Source: Planctomycetota bacterium (GTDB lineage: Bacteria; Planctomycetota; Phycisphaerae; UBA1845; PWPN01). From it: 64,000 nucleotides of DNA. How positions within the stretch are numbered: the first letter of the stretch is position 1; each line of letters begins with the position of its first letter. The notes beneath the pieces were generated by a model, which saw nothing but the letters and a program-made list of their open reading frames with translations, ran no database searches and was not told where the DNA came from. Position numbers and translations under genes: made by a program. The DNA is taken from positions 124,001 through 188,000 of the forward strand of contig JAKPHF010000008.1 of the NCBI GenBank assembly GCA_029550525.1. Direction: 5' to 3'. Positions 26,568 through 35,764 of this stretch are shown here, piece by piece.

Positions 26568-27532
26568 CAGTCCGCTTTGCGAAGCGTCAAGCCCATTTCG
26601 GCCAGCTTCGCCTTGATTTCGTTGAGCGAGGTCTGCCCGAAGTTCTTGGTCGCCAGCAGTTCGGCCTCGCTACGGCTCACCAGGTCGCCGACGGTGACCA
26701 GATTCAGCCGCTGGAGGCACTTGCGCGACCGGCTGGACAGCTCGATCTCCGACAAATACTTGTTGAGCACCTCGGGCGAACCTTCGGGCCCGCCCGCCCG
26801 ACGCAGAATGGTGCGCGGCCGGGCCGTCCGCGCCTCTTCCTCCTTCAGTTGGCCGAGCCGAAGCCCCTTCTGCTTGAGCATGGCCTTGATCTCGTTGAGC
26901 GAGGTCTCGCCGAAGTTCTTGTAGCCCAGCAGTTCGACCTCGGTGATCTTGAGCAGGTCACCCAGCGTGTGAATGTTCATCTTCTTGAGGCAGTTGCGGC
27001 TGCGCACGCTGAGTTCGAAGTCGGTGATCGGCGTGTCGAGGATGGCGCTGCGTTTCTCGCGGCTGCGCTCCTGCGTCTCGTCGTAATGCATGCTCATCGA
27101 GCTCTCGACGTCCTTGAGGAACATCTGAGCCCGAGTGTGATTGGGGTAGTCGGCGAGCACGCGCTCGAGGCAGACGTAGGCTTCCTGGTACTGCCCGCGG
27201 TCCTCGTAGATCACGGCCAGGTTCATCAGGGCATTGACGTGAGCGGGCTTACGAGCGGCCAGATCCTCGTAGAGCTCGACGGCCCGATCCTCGTCGCCGT
27301 AAAGATCGTGCAGGAACGCCAGCCGGAACACCGCATCGGAGTTGCTGGCGTCGAGGCGGACGGCACTCTCGTACTCGTCGATCGCCTCGCCCGGACGGCC
27401 CTGGGCTTCCAGGAGCATGCCCCGCTCATAGTGCCACGTGGGGTTGGTTCCCACCTCGCCCTGCCGCTGGCTGAGCGTGGCTTCCGCGTCCGCAATCTTC
27501 CCGTCACGAATCAAGTTCGCAATCGTATCCAT
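26567..27532 (-). CDS. TPR protein with two RNA polymerase alpha-CTD domains
   Basis: The 321-residue product has three to four TPR units (about residues 30-140). It then has two alpha-CTD modules: residues 167-226 ('[20 protein letters not shown]', '[17 protein letters not shown]') and 257-318 ('[18 protein letters not shown]', '[17 protein letters not shown]'). These align with the HhH DNA-contact domain of RpoA; the UP-element-contacting arginine equals Arg177 and Arg268, and the asparagine is kept only in the first (Asn180, Lys271 in the second). The protein lacks RpoA's NTD, so it is not a polymerase subunit. It may bind DNA or transcription factors and gather partners through the TPRs. 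It is coupled to the SpoIID gene. Confidence 0.92.
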   Translation of the reverse strand: MDTIANLIRDGKIADAEATLSQRQGEVGTNPTWHYERGMLLEAQGRPGEAIDEYESAVRLDASNSDAVFRLAFLHDLYGDEDRAVELYEDLAARKPAHVNALMNLAVIYEDRGQYQEAYVCLERVLADYPNHTRAQMFLKDVESSMSMHYDETQERSREKRSAILDTPITDFELSVRSRNCLKKMNIHTLGDLLKITEVELLGYKNFGETSLNEIKAMLKQKGLRLGQLKEEEARTARPRTILRRAGGPEGSPEVLNKYLSEIELSSRSRKCLQRLNLVTVGDLVSRSEAELLATKNFGQTSLNEIKAKLAEMGLTLRKAD

Positions 27533-27734
27533 GTCGTGTGTCTTTGTTCCCGGGTTTCAGTGACTGTACAGGTCGGACCGCGCTTCTTTCCCCTGACTCA
27601 GTCGAACCTCATAGTGTATTCGACCTGCCGCGTAATGCAAGGCCCGTGCCAAAGCACGATTTTTCGGGCGGGGCCGCCTTCCGGCAGGCCCGCCGACGGG
27701 CCGCGGCGATCACCTGCAACCTGCTGTCACCGCT

Positions 27735-28748
27735 TCACTTACGTTGACCACGAATATTCAGAACGTCCTTCTTGTAGATCTTGGTGTCCAGGCCGCGGAC
27801 ATACTCCGTCCAGTCGCTCGCGGGGTCGGGATCGGATTTGATCCGGTGCAGGTACATCTGCAGCTTGGCGTCCAGGTTGTCCAGATAGTGAATGGCGACC
27901 GCTTCGGGCATCGCCGGCAGTTTCGGGCTGCCGAACTCGTACGTGCCATGATGCGACAGCACCAAATGCTGCAGCGCATCCCGGATCTCCGGCGGGAACG
28001 GCTGGCCCATCTCGGCCTCGACCAGCTTGATCTTCTCTTCGATCCAGATCGCGCACTGGACGATGTGCCCGACGAGCTGGCCACGGTTGGAATACTGGAA
28101 GCTCGTGTCGTACGTCAATTCCGCCGTCTTGCCCAGATCGTGCAGGAACAGGCCGGCCAGCACGAGATCCAGGCTCACGTCGGGGTAACGCGGGACCACC
28201 AGCAGGGCCAGTTCCAGCACGTTGCGGGTGTGCTCGAGCAGCCCGCCGATGAAGGCGTGGTGCATCTGGACGGCTGCTGGGGCCTTCTTGAAGCCGGCCA
28301 TAAGCTTCTCGTCGCAGACGAATTGCTTGATCAACTGCAATACGTAGGGGTTCTTGATGGACCGTAGGGCGTGCTTGACCTGCTCGAACATCACATCGAT
28401 GTCTTCCTCAGTCTGCGGCATGAAGTCGCACAGGTCGATGCTGCCGGCCTCGCACGGCCGCATGGCGTCGATGATGAACTGCAGCGCGCCCTTGTAGTTC
28501 TCGACCCGGCCCTTGAACCGCATGAAGCCGCCTTCGGGCATCTGGTCGAACATGGGCTGCGTGGCCTGCCAGACACGAGCCAGGATCTGACCGGTCTTGT
28601 CGCGGAGCACGCAGTGGATGTACAGCGACCCGTTGGTGGTGGTCCTCAAGTCCTTGGCATCGATCAGGAAGACTTGATCCTCAACCACTTCGCCGGCCTG
28701 AAGCTGGTTGACGAATCGACGCGGTCGTGCGTTGGCGTTCTTTTCCAT
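27735..28748 (-). CDS. YhaM-like 3'-5' exoribonuclease (OB fold plus HD domain)
   Basis: The 337-residue product combines an N-terminal OB-fold ('DQVFLIDAKDLRTTTNGS', 'LRDKTGQILARVW', 'GFMRFKGRVENY') with a HD phosphohydrolase domain ('HHAFIGGLLEHTRNVLELA', 'LFLHDLGKTAEL', 'LVLSHHGTYEFG' with metal His/Asp residues). This is the YhaM layout, a 3'-5' exonuclease for RNA and ssDNA in Bacillus. A typical end, 'YVRGLDTKIYK', is present. ATG 28748 (MEKNANARP) is preferred over an upstream frame extension, although its ribosome site is weak. No operon partner is evident; the AlkP-type gene is 123 bases upstream. Confidence 0.88.
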   Translation of the reverse strand: MEKNANARPRRFVNQLQAGEVVEDQVFLIDAKDLRTTTNGSLYIHCVLRDKTGQILARVWQATQPMFDQMPEGGFMRFKGRVENYKGALQFIIDAMRPCEAGSIDLCDFMPQTEEDIDVMFEQVKHALRSIKNPYVLQLIKQFVCDEKLMAGFKKAPAAVQMHHAFIGGLLEHTRNVLELALLVVPRYPDVSLDLVLAGLFLHDLGKTAELTYDTSFQYSNRGQLVGHIVQCAIWIEEKIKLVEAEMGQPFPPEIRDALQHLVLSHHGTYEFGSPKLPAMPEAVAIHYLDNLDAKLQMYLHRIKSDPDPASDWTEYVRGLDTKIYKKDVLNIRGQRK

Positions 28749-28871
28749 CCCGCCATGATACCCCAGCAGCGCCAGGCGGGCCAGCAACGCATCCTCCGTC
28801 CAGCCCAGGTACGGCTGGCTTGGACGTAGATCGATTGCTGGCCATCCTGGGCCGCTGCGTCGTTCTCGCGG

Positions 28872-30617
28872 CTACTCGAGGTATCCCAGATCGGACAACC
28901 GCCGGCTGAGGGCTTCCTTTTCCTCTTCGGAGAAGACCTCGGCGTGCTCGCCGACCTCGATCTTCTGCGGCGGCTCGTACTCCACGCCGAGCTTGGTACT
29001 GAACAGATCCGTGAGCACCTGCCCTTCCATGTCGGCGGGCACGCGGAGCCCGATGCAGGCCAGGAGCGTCGGGGCGATGTCCGCGATTTGTGCGCGAATG
29101 GTGCCCCCCTGCTTCACGTTGGGGCCGTTCACCACGAGGATGCCTTCCACGCGATGCGTGCCTTCCATTCGCCGCTGCGACGACCAACGAACAGCATCGC
29201 GTCCGCGAATCCGCCGGACGACGGCCAGTCCCGCGTAGGGCACGAGCAGCAGGTCGGGCAACCAGGGCTGTTCCTCACGCGAGCAGTTGTAAAGCTCTTC
29301 GGTCTTGTGCACTTCGGGGAAGACCTGAATCCACTCGCCGTCGGGCTTGCGGGCTTTCACCTCGAGGAACCGCCGGCGCAGATCGTCGCGGATCTTCTCG
29401 TAATCCGCCGGCTCGATGATCCCGCCGGGCTGGCGGCCCTTGAGGCTCAGATACAGGAACCCGTACATGCCCGCATGGACGACGCAAGCCTTGGTCTGCG
29501 TCCAATCCAGGTCAATCTCGTGCTCGACTCCGATGTTGGCATCAAAGCGCTTCAAGGTCCGGCCGAACATCCGAGCCACCACGCGTTCGATCCGCCGGCG
29601 AGCCTGCCCCACCTGGCTGCGGAGCTTGAGATAGCCCCACTGCTCGAGCAAGGCGTTAGGCTGGGCCTTGCCGTCGAGGCTGCCGTGGCCGTGATCGGAC
29701 ATGATGATGAGCGTGGCGTCGTGCTCGCGGGCATAGCGGGCCAGGTCGCCCAGCGTCTTGTCGAGTTCCTCGAAGCAGTGAGCCGCCATCTCCGCCCGGA
29801 CCGGGTACTTGTGCGACGTCTTGGGATCCAGGTACTTCCAGGCCTTGTGCTGGATGTTGTCCACCAGCTTGAAGAGCACCATGAGGACGTCCCACCCGAA
29901 ACGCTCGCCGCAGTACGTCGTCAACTCGTAGCCCTGCGTGAAGCTTCGCTCGATGTGACGAACGTTGCGCTGGAACAGCTCGTCGCCGCCGAAAATCTTG
30001 CGTTGCCAGTCCGAGCGATAGTTGTAATCGGGCCAGCGACGCAGAATGTCATGCTTGAGCTCGGGCGGCCAGGTGAACTCGGTGTCCACGCTGGGCGTCT
30101 CAAAGCCGGAGATCATGAAGCCGTTGACCTTCCGTGGCGGATAGGTCATGGGCACGTTGATGGAGCCGACGCGAAAGCCCTTCTCGCTGAGGATCTCCCA
30201 GATGGTCTTCTCGCGAATCTCGTACGTGCTGTTGAACGTCAGTTGGTTGGTACGGACGTCGTACTTCTCGAAATCGACGATGCCATGGCGGCCCGGCCCC
30301 TTACCGGTCATGAACGTGGTCCAGGCGGCCGGCGTGATGGGCGGCTTGGTGGAATCGAGGATGCCCGACGTGCCGGTCTCGATCAGCCGCTTGAGGTTGG
30401 GCATCCGACCTTGTTCCATAAGCGGGCGCAGGATATCGAACGTGGCGCCGTCGAGGCCGACGACCAGGACGCGCTTGGCCAGCGGCTCGGTCTCGCGGGT
30501 CGGTCCAGTGGTTCCGGCCGGTGCCGGCCCGGTTTGCGCCGGCCGGGGAAACGAGGTGGGCGAGGCTTGGCCACTCGAAGAAGCTTGGCCATTCGATGAA
30601 CTTTCGCTGGTTTTCAT
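28872..30617 (-). CDS. AlkP-superfamily phosphohydrolase/phosphomutase-like protein
   Basis: The 581-residue product starts at ATG 30617 after AGGA. The first 45 residues are Ser/Gly/Pro-rich and low-complexity. 'VLVVGLDGATFDILRPLME' and 'PPITPAAWTTFMTGKGPGRHGI' give the first metal Asp and the nucleophilic Thr/Ser region of COG3379-like phosphohydrolases; 'TLIIMSDHGHGSL' gives Asp-His ligands, and 'EGTHRVEGILVVNGP' and 'ADIAPTLL' complete the core. Such proteins act on phosphodiesters or phosphonates, substrate unknown. There is no signal peptide, so it is probably cytoplasmic, as is usual for this family. Confidence 0.85.
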   Translation of the reverse strand: MKTSESSSNGQASSSGQASPTSFPRPAQTGPAPAGTTGPTRETEPLAKRVLVVGLDGATFDILRPLMEQGRMPNLKRLIETGTSGILDSTKPPITPAAWTTFMTGKGPGRHGIVDFEKYDVRTNQLTFNSTYEIREKTIWEILSEKGFRVGSINVPMTYPPRKVNGFMISGFETPSVDTEFTWPPELKHDILRRWPDYNYRSDWQRKIFGGDELFQRNVRHIERSFTQGYELTTYCGERFGWDVLMVLFKLVDNIQHKAWKYLDPKTSHKYPVRAEMAAHCFEELDKTLGDLARYAREHDATLIIMSDHGHGSLDGKAQPNALLEQWGYLKLRSQVGQARRRIERVVARMFGRTLKRFDANIGVEHEIDLDWTQTKACVVHAGMYGFLYLSLKGRQPGGIIEPADYEKIRDDLRRRFLEVKARKPDGEWIQVFPEVHKTEELYNCSREEQPWLPDLLLVPYAGLAVVRRIRGRDAVRWSSQRRMEGTHRVEGILVVNGPNVKQGGTIRAQIADIAPTLLACIGLRVPADMEGQVLTDLFSTKLGVEYEPPQKIEVGEHAEVFSEEEKEALSRRLSDLGYLE

Positions 30618-30793
30618 GGTTATTCCTGCTGCGCGGACACTCCGAGGCAAACCCTTGCCGGGCCTGCGGGATCTACCCGTCTACGTCTGCCTCGGGGCAA
30701 GAGGACGACCACTATAGCCGATCGAGGCGGATCGTACGAACGAGCCTGTAGTTTGGCGCCATGATGAGCCCCCGGTCAAGAGTCGCAAGCGGA

Positions 30794-31984
30794 TTACGAC
30801 GCCGAACGGACAGAAAAGCCGTGCAGCACTGTTTGTCGCGGCGTCAGCGTGGCGGCCGCGGCGTCCCAATCGAATTCGACCAGATTGGCGGGCTGACCGG
30901 CCGCGCACGACCAAGGATCGTCCGGTCCAGGAACCAGGACAGCGGGCTGCAGTGTCCCGAGCCGCACGGCCTCCACCAGATCCAGACCACCGTTGGCGAC
31001 CGCCCGCGCGATCACCAGCGGCATCTCGGCCGCCGATCCGGCCAGGTACGGCGTGCCGGGCAGGCAGACCCGGCCTTCCTCCGTCTTGACCACCTCGGAT
31101 TTGCCCAACGGGTATCGGCCGGGCGGCATGACCGCGGCGGCCATGGCGTCGGTGATCAGCACGGAGCGTTGCGGCGTCTTGGCTCGGAGCACGGCCCGAA
31201 TCGTCGCGCCGCGCAGATGATGCCCGTCGGTGACGAAACTCGCCCAAAGCCGATCCTCGCCTAGTTGCCACCAGATGTAGTTGTCGTTCCGAGGCAGTTG
31301 GGCGTCGGCCCCATTGCCCAGGTGCGTGCACATCTTCGCCCCGGCGGCGATGGCGGCTTCGATGGCCGCCTCATCCGCCCGGTGATGGCCGAGCGAAACG
31401 ACGACGCCGTCACGGGCCGCCGCCTCTATGACTTCCAGCGCCCCGGGCTGTTCGGGAGCGAGCGTGAGGATCTTCACGCGGCCACCGCTCGCCTCCTGGA
31501 AGCGCCGATAGTCGGCCAGATTGGGCTGCCGTACGTGCTCGCGCGGGTGCGCGCCCCGCGGTCCGTCCTCGGGATGGATGAACGGCCCTTCCACGTGCAC
31601 GCCCGGGCACATGGCCGCGACTAGCGGGTCAGCCTCAATGGCCTGGCGAATGGTCGCCAGCCGCCCGCACATCTCCTCGATGTCGCCGGTGATGATGGTC
31701 GGCAGAAACCGCGTGCAGCCCGTGCGTAGCACCGCCTCACACACCCGCCGCACCTCGGCCACGCCCACCCGCGGATCGCCCAGGTCGATTCCGGCAAAGC
31801 CGTTGACCTGCAGGTCGTAGAAGCCGGGCCCGACCCACCGCTGCACGCCGGCCGGCTCGTCAAAGCCCGCCGCCGGTTGAATGCTTTGAATCTTGCCGTC
31901 AGCCACCTCGATCCGAATCGGCTGCCCATCGGGAAACCGTCGACCGGATAGCACCACACTCGATAGTCTGTCGATGTTGCTCAT
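30794..31984 (-). CDS. nagA: N-acetylglucosamine-6-phosphate deacetylase-like amidohydrolase
   Basis: The 396-residue product has the NagA pattern: 'VGPGFYDLQVNGFAGIDL' at the barrel entrance, 'PGVHVEGPFIHPEDGPRGAH' (catalytic metal Glu), 'VVSLGHHRADEAAIEAAI', 'CTHLGNGADAQLPR', 'FVTDGHHLRGA' (His) and 'SVLITDAMAAA' with the catalytic Asp. NagA removes the acetyl group from GlcNAc-6-P. The family's usual 'HLFNAM' is replaced by 'HLGNGA', so substrate preference may differ. It starts at ATG 31984 with GGGG upstream. No nagB or PTS gene is next to it. Confidence 0.88.
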   Translation of the reverse strand: MSNIDRLSSVVLSGRRFPDGQPIRIEVADGKIQSIQPAAGFDEPAGVQRWVGPGFYDLQVNGFAGIDLGDPRVGVAEVRRVCEAVLRTGCTRFLPTIITGDIEEMCGRLATIRQAIEADPLVAAMCPGVHVEGPFIHPEDGPRGAHPREHVRQPNLADYRRFQEASGGRVKILTLAPEQPGALEVIEAAARDGVVVSLGHHRADEAAIEAAIAAGAKMCTHLGNGADAQLPRNDNYIWWQLGEDRLWASFVTDGHHLRGATIRAVLRAKTPQRSVLITDAMAAAVMPPGRYPLGKSEVVKTEEGRVCLPGTPYLAGSAAEMPLVIARAVANGGLDLVEAVRLGTLQPAVLVPGPDDPWSCAAGQPANLVEFDWDAAAATLTPRQTVLHGFSVRSAS

Positions 31985-32155
31985 GTCCCCATGTTCACCG
32001 TAACGGGCCACTTTCGTCAACAAGAACCCGATCAGCCGCCCCTCACCCCACAGCCGTCCGCACAGCAGGGAAAGGATTACCGGACATCCACGCCGTACCC
32101 GAACAGTTGCAGAATGTCGAGTGTCGATATTGCCCCGATGCTTTGAGGTGACGCC

Positions 32156-32620
32156 ATGGCGAGTCTTAGCGCGGAACCGCAAATCTCGCCGTCCCGGCAC
32201 GTGGTCCTGCGGGATGTGAGTTGGGAGTTGTACGAGTTGCTACTTAAAGAAGTCGGCGACCAGCACGTCCTGATCACATATGACAACGGGAGCATGGAAC
32301 TCTTGTCACCTCTGCGGGAACACGAATTCTGGAAGACCTTCATCGGCCGACTCATTGAGGTGCTCACCGAGGAACTCAACATTCCGATTGCCGGCCTGGG
32401 CTCGACGACGTATCGTCGCCGCGACTTGGCCAAGGGGCTGGAGCCCGACGAGTGCTATCATGTGCAGCACGAAGCACAGGTTCGCGGCAAGAAGAGGCTG
32501 GACCTGCGCCACGATCCACCGCCCGATTTGGTCGTCGAGATCGACATCATCCGCCGGGACATCGCTCATGAACCCATCTACACAAGATTGCACAGATTTG
32601 AAGGAAGCTATGAGCTGTGA
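32156..32620 (+). CDS. Uma2-type endonuclease, C-terminus truncated by a repeat
   Basis: The 154-residue product matches the Uma2 (DUF820) restriction-like fold: 'RLIEVLTEELNIPIAGLGST', 'KGLEPDECYHVQHE', 'RLDLRHDPPPDLVVEIDI' (catalytic D...ExD). Usual members run about 185-200 residues and end with an 'IYAxLGVPEVWRYD' helix. Here 'PIYTRLHRFEGSYEL' stops early, exactly where the AGCTATGAGCTGTGAGC repeat starts and supplies the TGA. The catalytic core is present, but the end is lost, so it may be a decaying gene. Confidence 0.75.
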   Translation: MASLSAEPQISPSRHVVLRDVSWELYELLLKEVGDQHVLITYDNGSMELLSPLREHEFWKTFIGRLIEVLTEELNIPIAGLGSTTYRRRDLAKGLEPDECYHVQHEAQVRGKKRLDLRHDPPPDLVVEIDIIRRDIAHEPIYTRLHRFEGSYEL

Positions 32621-32670
32621 GCTATAAGCCAGATATTTGGCAGAAAGCTATACTGACGGCTCACAGCTTG
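32605..32670. repeat. AGCTATGAGCTGTGAGC repeat, copy 2, between convergent genes
   Basis: AGCTGTGAGC at 32613-32622 is matched by its exact inverse GCTCACAGCT at 32659-32668. The left arm holds the TGA stop of the Uma2 gene and the right arm holds the TGA stop of the heparinase-like gene, both within CTG-TGA. CTGTGAGCTATAAGCC is identical to the copy at 42700-42743. Confidence 0.8.
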
Positions 32671-34820
32671 GGAATTTGGTGTTCGCGGGTTTTGCCATTG
32701 GCAGTCACCCGGTAGACCAGCCGGCCTTCATGGTCGGGCAGCGTGGCGACCTGCACGTCCGGGACGGCGTCACCGATAAGCCAGACGGCCACGAACACCG
32801 CCCGCGGAGCGTTGGCTCGTGCCATGAGCATGGGAATGTTCCCTGAATCGGGCTGGTCAGTGACCGGGTAGCCGCAGAAGATCAACCGTTCCAGGCCGTG
32901 ATTCAGGAGGCTCAGCCCCAGACGATCCTGGCCATCCTGCCACTCGAGTTGAATCAGGTCGGTCGAGTTCGCGGGCGAGGCGTTGGCACCGTTTAACACA
33001 ACGGACTTCACGTCGCGCAACCAGCGGAACGCGCCGGCGTCGGGCAACTGGAACGGCTCAGCCGCCGCCAGGATCGGGTTGCGATCCGCCGGCGCATCAG
33101 CGTTCTCATCCATGATGTGCACGATCCAGTCGATCTGTCGCGGCTGATCGCCCACGTCCACTTGGAACACGTCGAGGATATAGTCGGGCGTCATGGTCAG
33201 GCTGCGGCTCTGCCGCACGCCCGGATACAGGATGCCGCGGCGATCGGCCGCGGTAACGCGCTTTTCGTCGGGCAGGTCGCGATACTCGATCAGGTCGAGC
33301 ATCTCGCAACTGCAGCGCTGATCCAGACCGTCGATCATCACCGTGTTCTGGCTGAGCGCCCCGCGGTTGAGCTCACCCTGGATCTTGCTGCTGAACGCGT
33401 GCGGGACCGTCGCCCTGCCCTCCACGTCGGGCACGAGCAGGCGGTTGAGTCCGAACAACATGATGCTGAGCTTGTCGGCATTGGCGTGCACGCCAGAGCG
33501 GTCGTACGTGAGAAACGCCATGCGGGCATTGCGATTGTGCCAGTACTGTTCGTCGCGATGGGAGCGCAGAAACGCGTAGCCGTGCTCGGGCAAGAGCACC
33601 GAGCGGATCGGCGGCACGTACGCCGCTTTGCCGCTAGTGCCGCTCGCATCCTCCTCGGACGGCAGCGGCGGCGCGAACAGCATGTACGACGTCGGCGCGG
33701 GATTCTGCCGAATCAGCCAGGCGTACTGCGGCTCGCGCCAGAGCTTCCAGCAGTATTCGTACAGCGGGTTCGTGTACAACTTGGACCGCGCGCCATACGC
33801 GTCGCCGATCGGCGGGATGAGGCAATCGGGCCCCAGCACGTTGAACATGGCATCGTACGACTGCTTGAGCGTTCGCCCGTTGGGGGCCGTGATCTCGTGG
33901 ATGCCGGGCGGGTCGCTCGGTCCTTTCTTGAGCCGCTGCTGACAGTCGGCCAGGACCATCATGGGGGCGATGGCTGCGAACTGATACGTCAGGCTGCTTT
34001 CGAGCCACAGGCCGTCGTCGAGCAAGCCGTCCGTCAACAGCGGCACGAGCCCGCGCCGGCCGTACATGCAGAACTCCACCATCTCAGGCCGATCGTAGAA
34101 CAGCCCGAGCAGCCCCAGCATGAGCTTGTGCCAGGCGAGATGGTTATTCACGCCCCCGCCGATGTTGTTCTCCATCCAGTACACGTCATTCTTGGCGACC
34201 GCCACCGCTGCACGTTCCATGAACCGATCCAACTGTTCCCGCTGCGCAGCAGTCAGTCGCGACCCGAGCAGGTCGTACGCCCGAAGAACATTCATGGCCC
34301 AGATGGTGTAGTTCATGCCCACGTCGTAGTGGACGGGTTCGAACGAGTACGGAGCCAGGTTCATGAGCAGCGAGATGGCCTTGTCGGCATACTTGTCTTC
34401 ACCGGTAAGCCGAAACGCCAGGGCCAATTCCGCCGCCGGCCTGGCCGAGCGCGACGGAATGATCATGGTGTGGAGGTACACGTCGGGATACGTGTCGGCC
34501 CAGGGCTTGTCCTTGGCCTGCTCCCACCAGCTTTCGTCGATAGGCGTGACCTCGAGTGCCAAGTGTCGGTCCGCCTCAGCCAGAACACGATCGCGAATCC
34601 CGCGGATGAACGCTTCACTCTCCGCACGCTCGTTGGCCCCCGCGATCTCGGAGGGCGTGACAAACAAACGCGGTTCGCGCAAATCGAGCTTGGACGAGTC
34701 CAGCCGACCGATGACGAACGGCAGGCCGGGCATGGGATCGGTGGGCGATTCCAACGCCATGCCGGCAGCCGGTGCAATCAACAAGGCAACGACACCTGCG
34801 AAGCGAGCAGCGGAATTCAC
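32661..34820 (-). CDS. exported heparinase II/III-like polysaccharide lyase family protein
   Basis: The 719-residue product starts at GTG 34820 (GGAGGT five bases upstream), giving a clean signal peptide NSAARFAGVVALLIAPAAGMA. A frame extension to ATG 34898, which overlaps the HAD stop as ATGA, is an alternative start. The first half is an alpha-toroid ('FRLTGEDKYADKAISLLMNL', 'VGMNYTIWAMNVLRAYDLL', 'NNIGGGVNNHLAWHKLMLG', 'DDGLWLESSLTYQF'). The second half has the beta-sandwich of heparinase II/III ('LTYDRSGVHANADKLSIMLFG', 'QNTVMIDGL'). It likely cleaves a uronic-acid polysaccharide by elimination. Confidence 0.82.
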   Translation of the reverse strand: MNSAARFAGVVALLIAPAAGMALESPTDPMPGLPFVIGRLDSSKLDLREPRLFVTPSEIAGANERAESEAFIRGIRDRVLAEADRHLALEVTPIDESWWEQAKDKPWADTYPDVYLHTMIIPSRSARPAAELALAFRLTGEDKYADKAISLLMNLAPYSFEPVHYDVGMNYTIWAMNVLRAYDLLGSRLTAAQREQLDRFMERAAVAVAKNDVYWMENNIGGGVNNHLAWHKLMLGLLGLFYDRPEMVEFCMYGRRGLVPLLTDGLLDDGLWLESSLTYQFAAIAPMMVLADCQQRLKKGPSDPPGIHEITAPNGRTLKQSYDAMFNVLGPDCLIPPIGDAYGARSKLYTNPLYEYCWKLWREPQYAWLIRQNPAPTSYMLFAPPLPSEEDASGTSGKAAYVPPIRSVLLPEHGYAFLRSHRDEQYWHNRNARMAFLTYDRSGVHANADKLSIMLFGLNRLLVPDVEGRATVPHAFSSKIQGELNRGALSQNTVMIDGLDQRCSCEMLDLIEYRDLPDEKRVTAADRRGILYPGVRQSRSLTMTPDYILDVFQVDVGDQPRQIDWIVHIMDENADAPADRNPILAAAEPFQLPDAGAFRWLRDVKSVVLNGANASPANSTDLIQLEWQDGQDRLGLSLLNHGLERLIFCGYPVTDQPDSGNIPMLMARANAPRAVFVAVWLIGDAVPDVQVATLPDHEGRLVYRVTANGKTREHQIPKL

Positions 34821-34894
34821 AACTACCTCCAGGAAACGGAAAGCGAGCTCGGAGCCCGCACGAGACAAGATCTGCAAGACCACAACGCTCCGTT

Positions 34895-35581
34895 TCATCT
34901 CGCGATCATGTCGTACAACGGTTGCGGATCGGCCAGATCATGCACCACGACGTCGGCGCCGGCGGCCCGAAGATCCTCCATGCTATACAAGCCGGTGGCG
35001 ACGGCCAGGCAGGCGCAACCGTTCGCATGGGCGCAGTGAATGTCGTTCGGCGTATCGCCGATCACGATCACGTCGTGATTGCCGATGGCCTGGCCGTAGC
35101 GAGCGTGATAGCGGTCGACCGCCAGGCGGACCAGCGCCGGCCGATCCGGTGCCTCGTCGCCGAACGCGTGGATGGGAAACCACGCGGGATCCAGCCCGAC
35201 CGCGGCGAACTTGATCGGGATGGCGGCGGTGTAATTCCCCGTCACCAGCCCGAGCACGACGTCGGCCCGGCCGCGGAGATCGCGCAGGAGCGGCTCGATG
35301 CCCGGCAACAGGTGCACCTTGTCGGGATTGAGATCCAGGTTGGCCTTCAGCTCGCGCAGGTACGTCTCACGGAAGCGGTCATGGTGCAGGTGCGGATCGT
35401 CCACGCCGGCCAGGGCGGTCGCCTCCTTGTAGATCAGGGGATCCAGCCCGCCGGCGATGGTCAGGTTCTTGAGCGTGAACCGCTCGCCGAAGCACCTCAC
35501 GCCGGCTGTCTCCATCCCCCGCACGCCCGCCCCACCAGTGAGCAAGAGCGTTCCGTCGACGTCGAACAAAAGCAGTTTCAT
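34895..35581 (-). CDS. HAD-family phosphatase (phosphoglycolate phosphatase-like)
   Basis: The 228-residue product starts at ATG 35581 with 'MKLLLFDVDGTLLLTGGAG', HAD motif I. 'GLVTGNYTAA' is motif II, and 'VIVIGDTPNDIHCAHANG' motif IV; the cap is of the helical type 1. Substrate is unknown; similar planctomycete proteins are called phosphoglycolate or beta-phosphoglucomutase-like phosphatases. Its stop overlaps ATG 34898 of the heparinase frame (ATGA), so it is at least operonic with it. Confidence 0.88.
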   Translation of the reverse strand: MKLLLFDVDGTLLLTGGAGVRGMETAGVRCFGERFTLKNLTIAGGLDPLIYKEATALAGVDDPHLHHDRFRETYLRELKANLDLNPDKVHLLPGIEPLLRDLRGRADVVLGLVTGNYTAAIPIKFAAVGLDPAWFPIHAFGDEAPDRPALVRLAVDRYHARYGQAIGNHDVIVIGDTPNDIHCAHANGCACLAVATGLYSMEDLRAAGADVVVHDLADPQPLYDMIAR

Positions 35582-35640
35582 GGCCCGAATTGTACGGGAA
35601 ACGCCGGCGAGCGAGAAATCATATGAGGCTTGAGGGCTGT

Positions 35641-35670
35641 TGAACAGGAGCATACAGAGGAAACGGAGCG
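35641..35670. repeat. ACAGAGGAAACGGAG-type repeat, copy 1
   Basis: TGAACAGGAGCATACAGAGGAAACGGAGCG resembles the right arm of the larger inverted element at 40383-40460, read in reverse (GAACAGGAGGAAACAGAGG). It lies in the 183-base gap upstream of the HAD gene, which has no other feature. Confidence 0.5.
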
Positions 35671-35764
35671 CTGTCCTGCTTCGCGCCGGGATGCGGTCGG
35701 ATGCTTGACTGTGCCGATTCGTGAAATTGCGACACGGTTTACGAGGGCAGGATGCCAGCCTCCG

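Noticed and set aside
28944..30599. 551-codon plus-strand frame opposite the AlkP-like gene
   Set aside because: Mirror of the real gene; no motif in it.
33117..35039. 640-codon plus-strand frame opposite heparinase and HAD genes
   Set aside because: It spans two real genes on the other strand and lacks domain features.
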